Assembly: GCA_001449105.1 (NCBI GenBank)
Contig: LNIY01000079.1
Span: 1 to 64,000 of the forward strand
DNA from: Caulobacter vibrioides
GTDB taxonomy: Bacteria > Pseudomonadota > Alphaproteobacteria > Caulobacterales > Caulobacteraceae
DNA length: 64,000 nt
Reading direction: 5' to 3'
Shown here: piece after piece, positions 1 to 9,641 of the stretch
Numbering within the stretch: position 1 is the first letter of the stretch
Layout of the letters: every line of letters begins with the position of its first letter
The notes under the pieces: generated by a model
Told to the model about the DNA's origin: nothing
Seen by the model: only the letters and a program-made list of their open reading frames with translations
Databases searched by the model: none
Position numbers and translations under genes: made by a program

Positions 1-127
1 GCCGACCACGTCGACGACGATACCGCCGTCGCCGCCGCCGCCGCCGATGCTGTTGGCCGAGATGCCGGCAGCGCCGCGCCCCTCGGTGACGATCAGGCCG
101 GTGTTGAGCACCTCGACCGCGCCGCCG
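1..127. repeat. 127-bp perfect direct repeat, copy 1 (copy 2 at 697-823)
   Basis: Bases 1-127 are identical to 697-823, an offset of 696 bp (232 codons), so the reading frame is kept. The copies diverge at 128/824. Copy 1 runs at once into a second AQSIGG motif, while copy 2 runs into the usual GGTGG-type spacer. The repeat may start before the window. It is the longest perfect repeat I noticed inside the giant gene. Confidence 0.9.
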
Positions 128-3100
128 CCGATGCTCTGGGCGACAATGCCGTGGGCGCGGGCGCCGGTGGTGAGGATCCGGCCGCTGTTGGTGACGATGA
201 CCTCGCCGCCGTCTCCGCCGTCGCCGCCGAGCCCGCCCAGCGAGACCAGCGGAGCGTTGCCGAGCGCGCCAATCAGCAGGTTGGCGGCGATGACCATGCC
301 GCCGTTGCCGCCGCCGCCGCCGATCGACTGGGCCAGCACGCCATAGGCGTCCGCGCCGGTGGTCTGGATCAGGCCGGCGTTGTCGACCACGACCTTGCCC
401 GCGGAATTGCCCGTACCGCCGATCCCGCCGATGTTGAGACCGACCGAGGCGCTGTTCTCGCCGCTCTTCAGCGCCATCAGCGACAGTATGGTCGAGCCGT
501 TGCCGCCGCCCCCGCCCAGGCTCTGGGCGAAGACGCCGTAGGCGCGCTCGCCCGAGGTCGAGATCGTGCCGCTGTCCTTGACGCCGGCCACCGCGCGGTT
601 GGTCACGGTGACGTCGCCGCCCGTGCCGCCGTCGCCGCCCGAGCCGCCGATGTTCATCACGTAGCGGTGGCTCTGCTTGTCGGCGCCGGTGTAGCCGCCG
701 ACCACGTCGACGACGATACCGCCGTCGCCGCCGCCGCCGCCGATGCTGTTGGCCGAGATGCCGGCAGCGCCGCGCCCCTCGGTGACGATCAGGCCGGTGT
801 TGAGCACCTCGACCGCGCCGCCGGCGCCGCCGGTCCCGCCCGAGCCGCCGATGTTGAGGTCGAAGGAGTCGTTGCTGTTCGTGCCCTGGGCGCGGACGTT
901 GAGCACCGCGCCGCCGATGCCGCCGCCGCCGCCGATCGACTGGGCGCGAATGCCGAAGGACTCGTCGCCCTTGGTGTAGATCACGCCGGTGCTGGTCACA
1001 TCGACCACGCCGCCGACCGCGCCGGAGCCGCCCGAGCCGCCGACGCTGACCGTCGCGGTGCGGGTGGTCGTGCCGGAGGGGGCGCCGCCGACCTGGAACT
1101 GAAGGGTCCGGGCCATGCCGCCCAGGCCGCCGCCGCCGCCGATCGACTGGGCCAGCACGCCGTCGGAACGCTCGCCTTCGGTGACGATGGTCGCGGCGGT
1201 GTCGACCGTGACCTTGCCGGAAAGGGCGCCGACCCCGCCTTTGCCGCCGACCGCGACGCCGGCCGCGCCCGAGGCCCGGACGATGGTGGTGGCCGCGGAG
1301 CCGCCAGACCCGCCGCCGCCGCCGACGCTCTGGGCGAAGATGCCGCGAGAGTCGTCGCCGCGGGTGGTCAAGGCGCCCTTGGCGCCAACCGTGACGTCGC
1401 CGCCCTCGGCCCCGAAGCCGCCGTCGAGACCGATGCTGAGCGAGCCGCTGAACGACTCGGCGTTGGCGCCCTGGCCACGCGTGCCGTTGGCTCCCACAGT
1501 GATGGCGCTGGACGCCCCGCCGCCGCCGCCGATGCTCTGGGCGAAGATGGCCGAGGAGTCGGCGCCGGTGGTGTCGATCGTCCCATCGGACGAAACCTTC
1601 ACGTCGCCGCCGAGCCCGCCCATGCCGCCGATGCGACCGATGGTGATGCTGACCGCGTTCTTGTTCAGGGGCCCCATCGCCATGTCGAAGCCGGCGTTGC
1701 CGCCGCCGCCGCCGATCGACTGGGCGCGCAGACCCACCGAGCTGTCGCCCTTGGTGACGATCGTGCCCAGGTGGTCGACCTCGACGTCGCCGCCGTCGCC
1801 GGCCGCGCCGGTGGCGCCGCCGATGGCCATGTTGAGGGCGTTGGCGCCCTTGAGCACGCCCGCGCCGATGTTGAAGTTGCCCGAGCCGCCGCCCCCGCCC
1901 ACGCTCTGGGCGATCAGGCCGTCGCTATAGGCGCCGTCGGTGACGATGTTCCCGGCGTGGGTGACGTCGACCTTCTTGCCCGAACCGGCGCCCGCGCCGT
2001 CGCCGCCGACGGTGATGATCGCGGCGACCGGGTTGTCGGTCTTGTTGGCCACGGTGGCGGCGATGGTGAAATTCATTCCCGCCGAGCCGCCGCCGCCGCC
2101 GATGCTCTGGGCGACGAGGCCGTCGGAGTCGTAGCCGAAGGTGCGGATCAGGTGGGCGTCGACCGAGCCGTCGGCGTCGTAGCCACGCTTGACCGTGACC
2201 GTCCCGGCGTCTCCGCCCGAACCGCCCGAACCGCCGATGCCCAGGGCGACCGGATTGCCGGAAGGCGCGATGGCGCCGGTGGCGCTGACGCCACCCACCC
2301 CGCCGCCGCCGCCGATCGACTGGACGAGAATCCCCTTGGCGCCGCCAGTGAAGTCGACGGCCTCGAGCGTGTCTTCGCCCGCGACCGGATTGGCCTTCAG
2401 GCGGGCATTGATGATCACGTCGCCCAGGCTGTCGAGCGAGACGTCGCCCGCATCCGCGCCGGTCCCGCCCTTGCCGCCGACCCCGACGGCGATGGCGAAG
2501 CCGTTCGAGGACGAGGTCGACTTGCCCATGTTGACGTCGGCCGCGACGTTGAGGCCGCCCGATCCGCCGCCGCCGGCGACGCTCTGGACCAGCACGCCGA
2601 TAGCGTCGACGCCCTCGACCCAGACCTGACCGTCCTGGGCGACGGTGACGTCGCCGCTGATGTTGCCCGCGCCGCCGAAGCCGCCGATGCCGAAGACGAT
2701 CAAGGGCTCATCGTTGGAAGTGCTGGCGCTGACGCCGCCGGAGATGTTGATGCCGCCCGCGCCGCCGCCGCCGCCGATCGACTGCGCCATCAGGCCGCGC
2801 GACCGGTCGCCGGCCGCGAACAGGTTGGCGGTGACATCCGCCTTGACGTCCTTGCCGACGCCGCCGTCGCCGCCGAAGCCCCCGACGCCTGCGACCAACT
2901 GGCCGTCCATGGCGATCCCGCCGGAGACGTTTATGCCGCCCGCGCCGCCGCCGCCGCCGATCGACTGGACGACCGCCGCGTAGCGGTCGTCGCCGACAGC
3001 GGTGACCTGCACGTAATCGGCGGAGGGGCCCGCGATGGTCAGCTTGGCCTCGCCCGCGCCGCCGCCGGCCCCGCCGAAGCCGCCGATGCCGAGCGAGATG

Positions 3101-6100
3101 GAGCGGCTGGCCGAGGAACCGCCGGGCTTGGTCAGCGACAGCTGGCCGGTGACGTTGAGGCCGCCCGAGCCGCCGCCGCCGCCAACGCTCTGGGCCACGA
3201 CGCCGTTGGAGCCGTTGAGACGCGTACGGTCGGCCGGGATGGTGAACTCGAAGTCCGAGCCGAGCAGCGGGATCTTGACCACCAGTTCGGGCGTGGTGAC
3301 GTCGGAGCCGACGCCCTGCGCCCAGACATTGCCGGTGACGCTGGCGGTCACGTCGCCCGCATCGCCGCCGTCGCCGCCGAAGCCGCCCAGGCCGAAGCCG
3401 AAGCTGCCCGCGCTGCCCTTGGTGGTCGCCGACAGGCCGCCGGCGACATTGATGCCGCCCTGACCGCCGCCGCCGGCGACGCTCTGGGCGATGATCCCGT
3501 CGGAATTGGCGCCGTCGGTGAGGGTGTCGCCGACGCGGGTCAGGGTCACAGCGCCGGAATCGCCGCCCGAACCGCCGAAGCCGCCGATGCCGACCGAGCC
3601 GGTCCCGGCCGTGCCGGCGCTGACCGCCACCGCGCCGGAGACGTTAAGGCCGCCCGAACCGCCGCCGCCGCCGATCGACTGGGCCACCACGCCGTCGGCC
3701 TCGTCGCCCGAGCTCTGGTAGCGGCCGGTCACGGTTCCGGTCACGTCCTTGGCGTCGCCGCCGCCGCCGCCGAAACCGCCGACGCCCAGGCCGATGGCCA
3801 CCGCGGCGTTGCTGCCGGCCGACAGGGCGACCGAGCCGCTGACATTTATGCCGCCATTGCCGCCGCCGCCGCCCAGGCTCTGCAGCATGGCGCCGAACGA
3901 GCCGTCGCCCTCGGTGGTGACGTTACCGGTCAGCACGCCCTTGACGATGTCGGCGTCGCCGCCGCCGCCGCCGAAGCCGCCCAGGCCAAAGCCGATGGCG
4001 CCGTTGGCCCCTTGCGAGGCGCTGACCAGGCCGGTGACGTTGAAGCCGCCCGAACCGCCGCCGCCGCCCACGCTTTGCAGCAGGGCGCCGTGGGCGTCGT
4101 CGCCCTTGGTCCAGATGTTGCCGGTCAGCGTGGCGTCGACCTCGCCGGCCTTGCCGCCGTCGCCGCCGAAGCCGCCGACCCCGACGCCGAGCGTGCCGGT
4201 CCCGCCGCCGCTGGCGGCCAGGCTGATGCCGCCGGTGATGTTGAAGCCGCCCGCGCCGCCGCCGCCGCCCAGGCTCTGGTAGCTGGCCCCGAAGGCGCGA
4301 TCGCCCTGGGTGACGATGTCGCCGGTGACGCCGCCGTCGACCTTGCCGGCGTCGCCGCCCTTGCCGCCGAAACCGCCGACCCCGACCAGGATGTTGCCGG
4401 CAACGGTCTTGGAGGCCGAAATCCCGCCGGTGACGTTGAAGCCGCCGCTGCCGCCGCCGCCGCCGACGCTCTGGACCAGCACGCCCGAGGCGTCCGCGCC
4501 CTTGGCGCCGACGTCGCCGGTGACCTTGCCGGTCACGGCCTTGCCGTCGCCGCCGTCGCCGCCGCCACCGCCCACGCCGACGCCGATGTTGCCCGCGCCG
4601 TTCTTGGCGGCCGAGAAGCCGCCGGCGATGGTGAAGCCGCCGGCGCCGCCGCCGCCGCCCACCGACTGGGCGACGATGGCGCGCGCGCCCTCGCCTTGCG
4701 TGACCGCCGCGATCAGGTCGCCCAGCGGATCGGCCGCGCCGTCGTTGACCTTGAGGGTAACGATGTCGGCGTCGCCGCCCTTGCCGCCGCTGCCGCCCAC
4801 GGCGACGCTGACCGTGCCCGCGCCGTTGGCCGACAGGCCGATGCCGGCCGCGACCGAGAAGCCGCCCGAACCGCCGCCGCCGCCCACGCTCTGGGCGATG
4901 ATGGCGTCGCTGTGCGCCCCCTTGGTGGCGGTCGTGCCGACGACGTCGAGACGGACCTCGCCGCCCTTGCCGCCGTCGCCGCCGCTGCCGCCGACGCCCA
5001 CGCTGACGCCGCCGGCCGCCGTGGCCGCGCCGCCGATCGAACCGGCGACGTTGAAGCCGCCGGCCCCGCCGCCGCCGCCGATGCTCTGGGCCACCACGCC
5101 GTCGGCGTCCGCGCCCTCGGTCAGGGTGTCGCCGATCATCTTGGCGATCACCAGCTTGCCGCCGCCGCCGCCGCCGCCAGCGCCGCCGACGCCGACCGAG
5201 ATCCCGGCCCCGGCCGTCTGGCCGACGCCGATCGCGCCGGAGACGTTGAAGCCGCCAGAGCCGCCGCCGCCGCCCACGCTCTGCACCAGCAGGCCGCCGG
5301 ACTGGTCGCCCTTGGTGTGAATGTCGCCCTCGACCGTGCCGGTGGCGGTCCCGGCGTCGCCGCCGCCGCCGCCCGCGCCGCCGACGCCGACCGAGACGCC
5401 CACGCCCGCCGTGCCGCCGCCGCCGATCGAACCGGCGACGTTGAAGCCGCCCGAGCCGCCGCCGCCGCCCACGCTCTGGATGATCACGGCCGTCGAGCGC
5501 TTGCCGCTGGTGCTGACGTCGCCGCCGATGCGACCCGTGGCCGCGTCGCCGAAGCCGCCGTCGCCGCCGCTGCCGCCGACCCCGGCCGAAGCGCCGACGC
5601 CGGCCGTGCCGGCTACGGCGATCGCGCCCGAGACATTGAAGCCGCCGCCGCCGCCGCCGCCGCCGACCGACTGGATCAGCGCGCCGATGGAGTCGTCGTC
5701 GCCGGTGGTGATGGCGCCGTCGAAGTCGACGTCGACCACGCCGCCCTTGCCGCCCTTGCCGCCGCTGCCGCCGACGCCCACGGCCGCCGAGGCCGAGGCC
5801 GCGCCGGCCCCCGCACCCGCGAACGCCACGGTGTAGCCGCCGTTGCCGCCGCCGCCGCCCACGCTCTGGGCGACGAGGCCGGTCGAGAACTTGCCTTCGG
5901 TGAGGATCGCGCCGCCCGACTTGATGTCGACCAAGCCGCCTTCGCCGCCGTCGCCCCCCTTGCCGCCCAGGGCCACCGAGAAGGCGGCCGCCGCCGTCTC
6001 GCCGGCCGCGAAGGCGAACGACAGGGCAAAGCCGCCCGAACCGCCGCCGCCGCCCACGCTCTGAGCGAACAGGCCTTCGGAATAGTCGCCCTTGGTCAGG

Positions 6101-9048
6101 ATCAGGACGTCGCCGTCGATATCGACCGTGCCGCCCTTGCCGCCGGCCCCGCCACGGCCGCCGACGGCCGCGCTGGCGCCGACGCCGTAGCCGGCCGAGA
6201 CCTGGGCCGCGAAGCCGCCCGAGCCGCCGCCCCCGCCCACGCTCTGGGCGAAGATCCCGCGCGAGCGCTCGCCGTCGGTGACGATCAGCGGGTTGACGAG
6301 ACTGGTGGAGCCGCCGGTGGTCACCGCGCTCTGGTTGAGGTCGATGTAGACCGTGCCGCCCTCGCCGCCCAGCGAACCATTGCCGCCGATGGCCACGCCC
6401 GCGAAGGCGCTGACCGAGACGCTGGAGCCGCCGGTGCCGCCGCCGCCGCCGACGCTCTGGGCGAAGATGCCGTGGGAGTCGTCGCCGCCGGTGAAGATGT
6501 CGCCCGCGTGCTTGACGGTCACGACGCCCGAGCCGCCGCCGGTATTGCCGCCGCCGCCGATGGTCAGGAAGCCCCCGCCGGTGCTGCCGCCGTCGCCGCC
6601 GCCGCCGCCCACGCTCTGGGCCTGGATGGCGCTGGAAAGATTGCCCTTGGTGGTGATCGCGCCGGTGTTGGCCACCGTCACCGCGCCGCCGGTGCTGGCC
6701 GCGCCGCCCTTGCCGCCGATGGTGGCCAGGCCCCCACCGTCGCCGCCCGAACCGCCGCCGCCGCCCACCGACTGGGCGAAGACGCCGCGCGCCTTGTCGC
6801 CGGCCGTCTCGACCACGCCGCCGTTGGTGACGATCACCGTACCGCCCGCGCCGCCGCCGCCGGCCGTGCCGCCCAGGGCCACGACGCCGCCGGAGCTGGC
6901 GCCCGAGCCGCCGCCGCCGCCCACGCTCTGAGCGAAGATCGCGTCGGCGCCCTGCTTGGTCGTCTTCACCGAGCCGCCGGCGCCCGTCGTGACGGTGACC
7001 GAACCGCCGACGCCGCCCAGCGCGCCGGCCCCGCCGAGCGACACCAGACCGCCCGTGCCGGAGGCCGCGCCGCCGCCGCCGCCCACCGATTGGGCGAAGA
7101 TCCCCCGCGAGTCGACGCCGTCGGTCGAGACGATCCCACTGCTGGAGACCTCGACCGCCCCGCCGACGCCGCCGGCGTCGGCCTTGGCGCCCAGCGCCAC
7201 GAGGCCGCCGCTGACGCCGGCGCTGCCCCCGCCGCCGCCGACCGACTGGGCGAAGACGGCGTGGGCGTCGGCGTTCTTGGTCGCGACGGTCGCGCCGCTC
7301 TCGACGCTCACCTTGGCCGTGCTGCCGTCGCCGCCCGCGCCGCCGCCCGAACCGAGGGCGACGAGGCCGATGGACACTCCGCCGTTGCCGCCGCCGCCGC
7401 CCACCGATTGAGCGAACAGGGCGTGGGCGCCCTCGCCTTCGGTGATCGTGGTCGAGCCCGACTTGGCGACGATCTGGGCCGAGCCGCCCTTGCCGCCGGC
7501 CTGGCCGCTGTCGCCGAAGGTGACGATGCCGCCGGCGTCGCCGGCATTGCCGCCCGAGCCGCCGATGGACTGGGCCAGCACGCCGTAGGCGTCCTTGCCC
7601 TTGGTCTGGATCAGGCCGGCCTGCTGGACCAGCACCGCGCCGCCGTTGCCGCCGACCGAGCCGCTGCCGGCGTCGCCGATGATGCCGTAGCTGTCGCCGC
7701 CGCCGCCGGCCGCGCCGCCCAGGCTCTGGGCCAGGATGCCGATCGCCCCGGCCTTGCCGGTGTAGATGGCGCCGGTGTTGGTGACGGTGACCGAGCCGCC
7801 CTGGCCCGCCGTGCCGCCCGTGCCGCCGCTGCCGGCGATGTAACCCGTGCCGCCCTGACCGCCCTGGCCGCTGCGGCTCTGGGCGAAGATGCCGTGCGAC
7901 TTGACCCCGTCGGTGACGATGGTCACCGCGCTGCTCAGGGTCACCGCGCCGCCGGCACCGGCCGCACCGCCTGCCGCGCCCTTGATGTTGCCGTAGGCGT
8001 CGCCGCCCTCGCCGCCGTTGCCGCCGACGCTGGAGACCACCACGCCGGGCAGGTTGTCGGAGACGACCTGGATGTTTCCGTTGTTGGCCACGGTCAGGTC
8101 GTGGCTGACAGTGGGCCCCGCCTGGCCGGCGCCGCCGGCGCTGGGGCTGTAGGCGATGGTGGCGCAGCCGATCAGCGGAATACAGATGCTGACCCCGCCG
8201 CCGTCATGGCCGTTCCCGCCATTGGCCCCGAACTTGGCGTCGGCGAAGGTGTTGACGTCGCCGGTGGCCGGCGTGAACGCGAAGCTGCCCGCGCCGCTGC
8301 CGCCCGTGCCCGGCGGCGTGGTGACGTTGCCGATGTCGGTCGACTTGTTGGTGACGACGACCAAGCTTGAGCTCGCCCCCGAGACGGCTTCCTTGACGGT
8401 GACGCCGATCACGCGGTTGTCGGCGTTCTTGGTGACGGCGGTCACCTCGTAGGCCTTGCCGTCCTGGGGATCGGTGAAGGTGTCGCCGACCGTGGTGGCC
8501 AGCAGGATGATGTTGCCCGCCTCGGTGCGCACCGCGACCGTGGTCAGCTTCTCGACCACCTTCTCGCTGGAGCCCGACACCGGGTTCACGATCATGTCGC
8601 CGACATTATAGACCGGCAGCGCGCCCATCAGGGCGATCGACACGGCCGACGAGCCCGACAGAGACCCAGCCAGGCCCGCGCCCGTCTCGCGCGCGGCGGC
8701 GGCCATCGGCGCGGACAGCACCGCGCCGGCGGTGACGATCATGGCCAGGCGCTTGAGCCGCTTGGCGAAGCGCGAACCGGCGACGGCGGCTTCGGCGGCG
8801 GGCGCCTCGGGCGCAGCCGGGTCGTCCTTGGCCTGGGCCAGGCGCTCGGCCAGACGGCCAAGGGCGCCCTTCAAGGCGGCGGCGTCGGGATCCCCGCGCA
8901 GGGAAAGGGATTGAACCAGGCCAAGCACCTGGGCGGCGGCCGCGGCGGCCTCGCCCCGGGAAAGGCCTTCGGTGTCGATGGCGTGGATCAGCTGGTCGAC
9001 GAGCGCGGCGGCCTGGGCCAGCCGGGAAATGGTTTGCTTCTTCGCCAC
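1..9048 (-). CDS. Giant glycine-rich AQS[IV]GGGGG-repeat surface/autotransporter-like protein (partial, C-terminus outside window)
   Basis: The minus strand is open from a GTG at 9048 to the window edge (3016 codons, no stop). GGGGATCGG lies just upstream of the GTG and an in-frame TGA closes the frame before it. Residues 1-100 are charged and alanine-rich, with no signal-like start. Residues about 101-118 (LAMIVTAGAVLSAPMAAA) form the only signal/TM-like segment. After a 200-residue non-repetitive region come about 40 copies of a unit of the type xVTVxNxGxIxTxGxxSxGIxAQSVGGGGG. Such repeats are typical of beta-helical passenger domains of large secreted surface proteins in Caulobacterales. 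Units are about 52 residues apart between 6450 and 7880 and about 65 residues apart between 1 and 6240. No beta-barrel or other export domain is visible, so the secretion route is unknown. Surface exposure or adhesion is inferred. Confidence 0.8.
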   Translation of the reverse strand, partial: MAKKQTISRLAQAAALVDQLIHAIDTEGLSRGEAAAAAAQVLGLVQSLSLRGDPDAAALKGALGRLAERLAQAKDDPAAPEAPAAEAAVAGSRFAKRLKRLAMIVTAGAVLSAPMAAAARETGAGLAGSLSGSSAVSIALMGALPVYNVGDMIVNPVSGSSEKVVEKLTTVAVRTEAGNIILLATTVGDTFTDPQDGKAYEVTAVTKNADNRVIGVTVKEAVSGASSSLVVVTNKSTDIGNVTTPPGTGGSGAGSFAFTPATGDVNTFADAKFGANGGNGHDGGGVSICIPLIGCATIAYSPSAGGAGQAGPTVSHDLTVANNGNIQVVSDNLPGVVVSSVGGNGGEGGDAYGNIKGAAGGAAGAGGAVTLSSAVTIVTDGVKSHGIFAQSRSGQGGQGGTGYIAGSGGTGGTAGQGGSVTVTNTGAIYTGKAGAIGILAQSLGGAAGGGGDSYGIIGDAGSGSVGGNGGAVLVQQAGLIQTKGKDAYGVLAQSIGGSGGNAGDAGGIVTFGDSGQAGGKGGSAQIVAKSGSTTITEGEGAHALFAQSVGGGGGNGGVSIGLVALGSGGGAGGDGSTAKVSVESGATVATKNADAHAVFAQSVGGGGGSAGVSGGLVALGAKADAGGVGGAVEVSSSGIVSTDGVDSRGIFAQSVGGGGGAASGTGGLVSLGGAGALGGVGGSVTVTTGAGGSVKTTKQGADAIFAQSVGGGGGSGASSGGVVALGGTAGGGGAGGTVIVTNGGVVETAGDKARGVFAQSVGGGGGSGGDGGGLATIGGKGGAASTGGAVTVANTGAITTKGNLSSAIQAQSVGGGGGDGGSTGGGFLTIGGGGNTGGGSGVVTVKHAGDIFTGGDDSHGIFAQSVGGGGGTGGSSVSVSAFAGVAIGGNGSLGGEGGTVYIDLNQSAVTTGGSTSLVNPLIVTDGERSRGIFAQSVGGGGGSGGFAAQVSAGYGVGASAAVGGRGGAGGKGGTVDIDGDVLILTKGDYSEGLFAQSVGGGGGSGGFALSFAFAAGETAAAAFSVALGGKGGDGGEGGLVDIKSGGAILTEGKFSTGLVAQSVGGGGGNGGYTVAFAGAGAGAASASAAVGVGGSGGKGGKGGVVDVDFDGAITTGDDDSIGALIQSVGGGGGGGGFNVSGAIAVAGTAGVGASAGVGGSGGDGGFGDAATGRIGGDVSTSGKRSTAVIIQSVGGGGGSGGFNVAGSIGGGGTAGVGVSVGVGGAGGGGGDAGTATGTVEGDIHTKGDQSGGLLVQSVGGGGGSGGFNVSGAIGVGQTAGAGISVGVGGAGGGGGGGKLVIAKMIGDTLTEGADADGVVAQSIGGGGGAGGFNVAGSIGGAATAAGGVSVGVGGSGGDGGKGGEVRLDVVGTTATKGAHSDAIIAQSVGGGGGSGGFSVAAGIGLSANGAGTVSVAVGGSGGKGGDADIVTLKVNDGAADPLGDLIAAVTQGEGARAIVAQSVGGGGGAGGFTIAGGFSAAKNGAGNIGVGVGGGGGDGGDGKAVTGKVTGDVGAKGADASGVLVQSVGGGGGSGGFNVTGGISASKTVAGNILVGVGGFGGKGGDAGKVDGGVTGDIVTQGDRAFGASYQSLGGGGGAGGFNITGGISLAASGGGTGTLGVGVGGFGGDGGKAGEVDATLTGNIWTKGDDAHGALLQSVGGGGGSGGFNVTGLVSASQGANGAIGFGLGGFGGGGGDADIVKGVLTGNVTTEGDGSFGAMLQSLGGGGGNGGINVSGSVALSAGSNAAVAIGLGVGGFGGGGGDAKDVTGTVTGRYQSSGDEADGVVAQSIGGGGGSGGLNVSGAVAVSAGTAGTGSVGIGGFGGSGGDSGAVTLTRVGDTLTDGANSDGIIAQSVAGGGGQGGINVAGGLSATTKGSAGSFGFGLGGFGGDGGDAGDVTASVTGNVWAQGVGSDVTTPELVVKIPLLGSDFEFTIPADRTRLNGSNGVVAQSVGGGGGSGGLNVTGQLSLTKPGGSSASRSISLGIGGFGGAGGGAGEAKLTIAGPSADYVQVTAVGDDRYAAVVQSIGGGGGAGGINVSGGIAMDGQLVAGVGGFGGDGGVGKDVKADVTANLFAAGDRSRGLMAQSIGGGGGAGGINISGGVSASTSNDEPLIVFGIGGFGGAGNISGDVTVAQDGQVWVEGVDAIGVLVQSVAGGGGSGGLNVAADVNMGKSTSSSNGFAIAVGVGGKGGTGADAGDVSLDSLGDVIINARLKANPVAGEDTLEAVDFTGGAKGILVQSIGGGGGVGGVSATGAIAPSGNPVALGIGGSGGSGGDAGTVTVKRGYDADGSVDAHLIRTFGYDSDGLVAQSIGGGGGSAGMNFTIAATVANKTDNPVAAIITVGGDGAGAGSGKKVDVTHAGNIVTDGAYSDGLIAQSVGGGGGSGNFNIGAGVLKGANALNMAIGGATGAAGDGGDVEVDHLGTIVTKGDSSVGLRAQSIGGGGGNAGFDMAMGPLNKNAVSITIGRIGGMGGLGGDVKVSSDGTIDTTGADSSAIFAQSIGGGGGASSAITVGANGTRGQGANAESFSGSLSIGLDGGFGAEGGDVTVGAKGALTTRGDDSRGIFAQSVGGGGGSGGSAATTIVRASGAAGVAVGGKGGVGALSGKVTVDTAATIVTEGERSDGVLAQSIGGGGGLGGMARTLQFQVGGAPSGTTTRTATVSVGGSGGSGAVGGVVDVTSTGVIYTKGDESFGIRAQSIGGGGGIGGAVLNVRAQGTNSNDSFDLNIGGSGGTGGAGGAVEVLNTGLIVTEGRGAAGISANSIGGGGGDGGIVVDVVGGYTGADKQSHRYVMNIGGSGGDGGTGGDVTVTNRAVAGVKDSGTISTSGERAYGVFAQSLGGGGGNGSTILSLMALKSGENSASVGLNIGGIGGTGNSAGKVVVDNAGLIQTTGADAYGVLAQSIGGGGGNGGMVIAANLLIGALGNAPLVSLGGLGGDGGDGGEVIVTNSGRILTTGARAHGIVAQSIGGGAVEVLNTGLIVTEGRGAAGISANSIGGGGGDGGIVVDVVG
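697..823. repeat. 127-bp perfect direct repeat, copy 2
   Basis: This is identical to 1-127. Both copies carry the variant motif ANSIGGGGG, with Asn-Ser in place of Gln-Ser, which I saw nowhere else in the gene. That supports a recent duplication rather than convergence of the repeats. Confidence 0.9.
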
Positions 9049-9641
9049 GTTCCGATCCCCCAGGCGTCAAACCGTGACTGGATGGTGATATTCGAGTTCA
9101 CAAACCAGCAGTTTCTCTCCGGGGTTGACGGACACGGCGGTGACAAACGGCACATGGCGCCAACGGAGCGCTACAGCGCCGGGGCGTCATCCTGTCGCAC
9201 CACCGGGCCAGACGAGAACAAAAAGATCAACAAATTCATATGGAAGAGCGTGCGCTAAGCGCCTTTTACGCTCTTCGAACGGTTGCGCTGGAGGTCGGTC
9301 GGGGCAAGCACCTCGGCACCCCCAAATTGAGTAATGCAACCTTTAGCCGATACATCGCCGCCGCTCGCCAAGCGAAGAGTTCGCATTGACAACCTGGCAG
9401 CGGTTAAAAACCCTACGAACCGAAAAGAATATTCGCCAAACACGCGACGTTTGCGCCCCAAATACTGAAAAATAGTGCGTTTCACATACGCCAAGCCACC
9501 CGTCGTACCGATTTCATATTAAAGCGACCGGTGTATTTACTTACCAAACCGTTAAGCCGCTAATTCACGACGAAGGGGGAAACCTCTTCTTTGTCCGCGC
9601 CTAAAGCAGCGCGGTTGAGAAAACTTAGAGGAGGATACGTC
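9049..9641. other. 593-bp divergent intergenic region between giant surface gene and pilin
   Basis: This is AT-richer than its surroundings and no convincing gene was found. It must hold the promoters of the giant gene (minus) and of the pilin operon (plus). A 9-bp inverted repeat lies at 9243-9276. A short stretch around 9410-9580 is rich in A and T and is the likely pilin promoter zone, but I could not fix -35/-10 elements. A complete TTAA-N7-TTAA CtrA site was looked for and not found. Confidence 0.5.
9243..9276. repeat. Inverted repeat GAAGAGCGT...ACGCTCTTC
   Basis: A perfect 9-bp inverted repeat (9243-9251 and 9268-9276) encloses a second small palindrome, GCGCTAAGCGC, at 9252-9262. It lies about 200 bp upstream of the giant gene start. 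It may be an operator or a stem-loop; no T-run follows on either side. Confidence 0.5.

Noticed and set aside
151..8370. A 2739-codon open frame on the plus strand
   Set aside because: It is the antisense shadow of the GGC-rich giant gene. Its product is Ala/Asp/Arg-rich without domains, while the minus strand gives ordered AQSIGGGGG repeats, a signal segment and a ribosome site.
9255..9494. A 79-codon frame on the minus strand in the spacer before the pilin
   Set aside because: The sequence is AT-rich, without a ribosome site, domain or signal, and it overlaps a region expected to hold promoters.
9400..9600. Possible CtrA sites (TTAA-N7-TTAA) before the pilin
   Set aside because: Several single TTAA halves occur but no full pair with 7-nt spacing was found.
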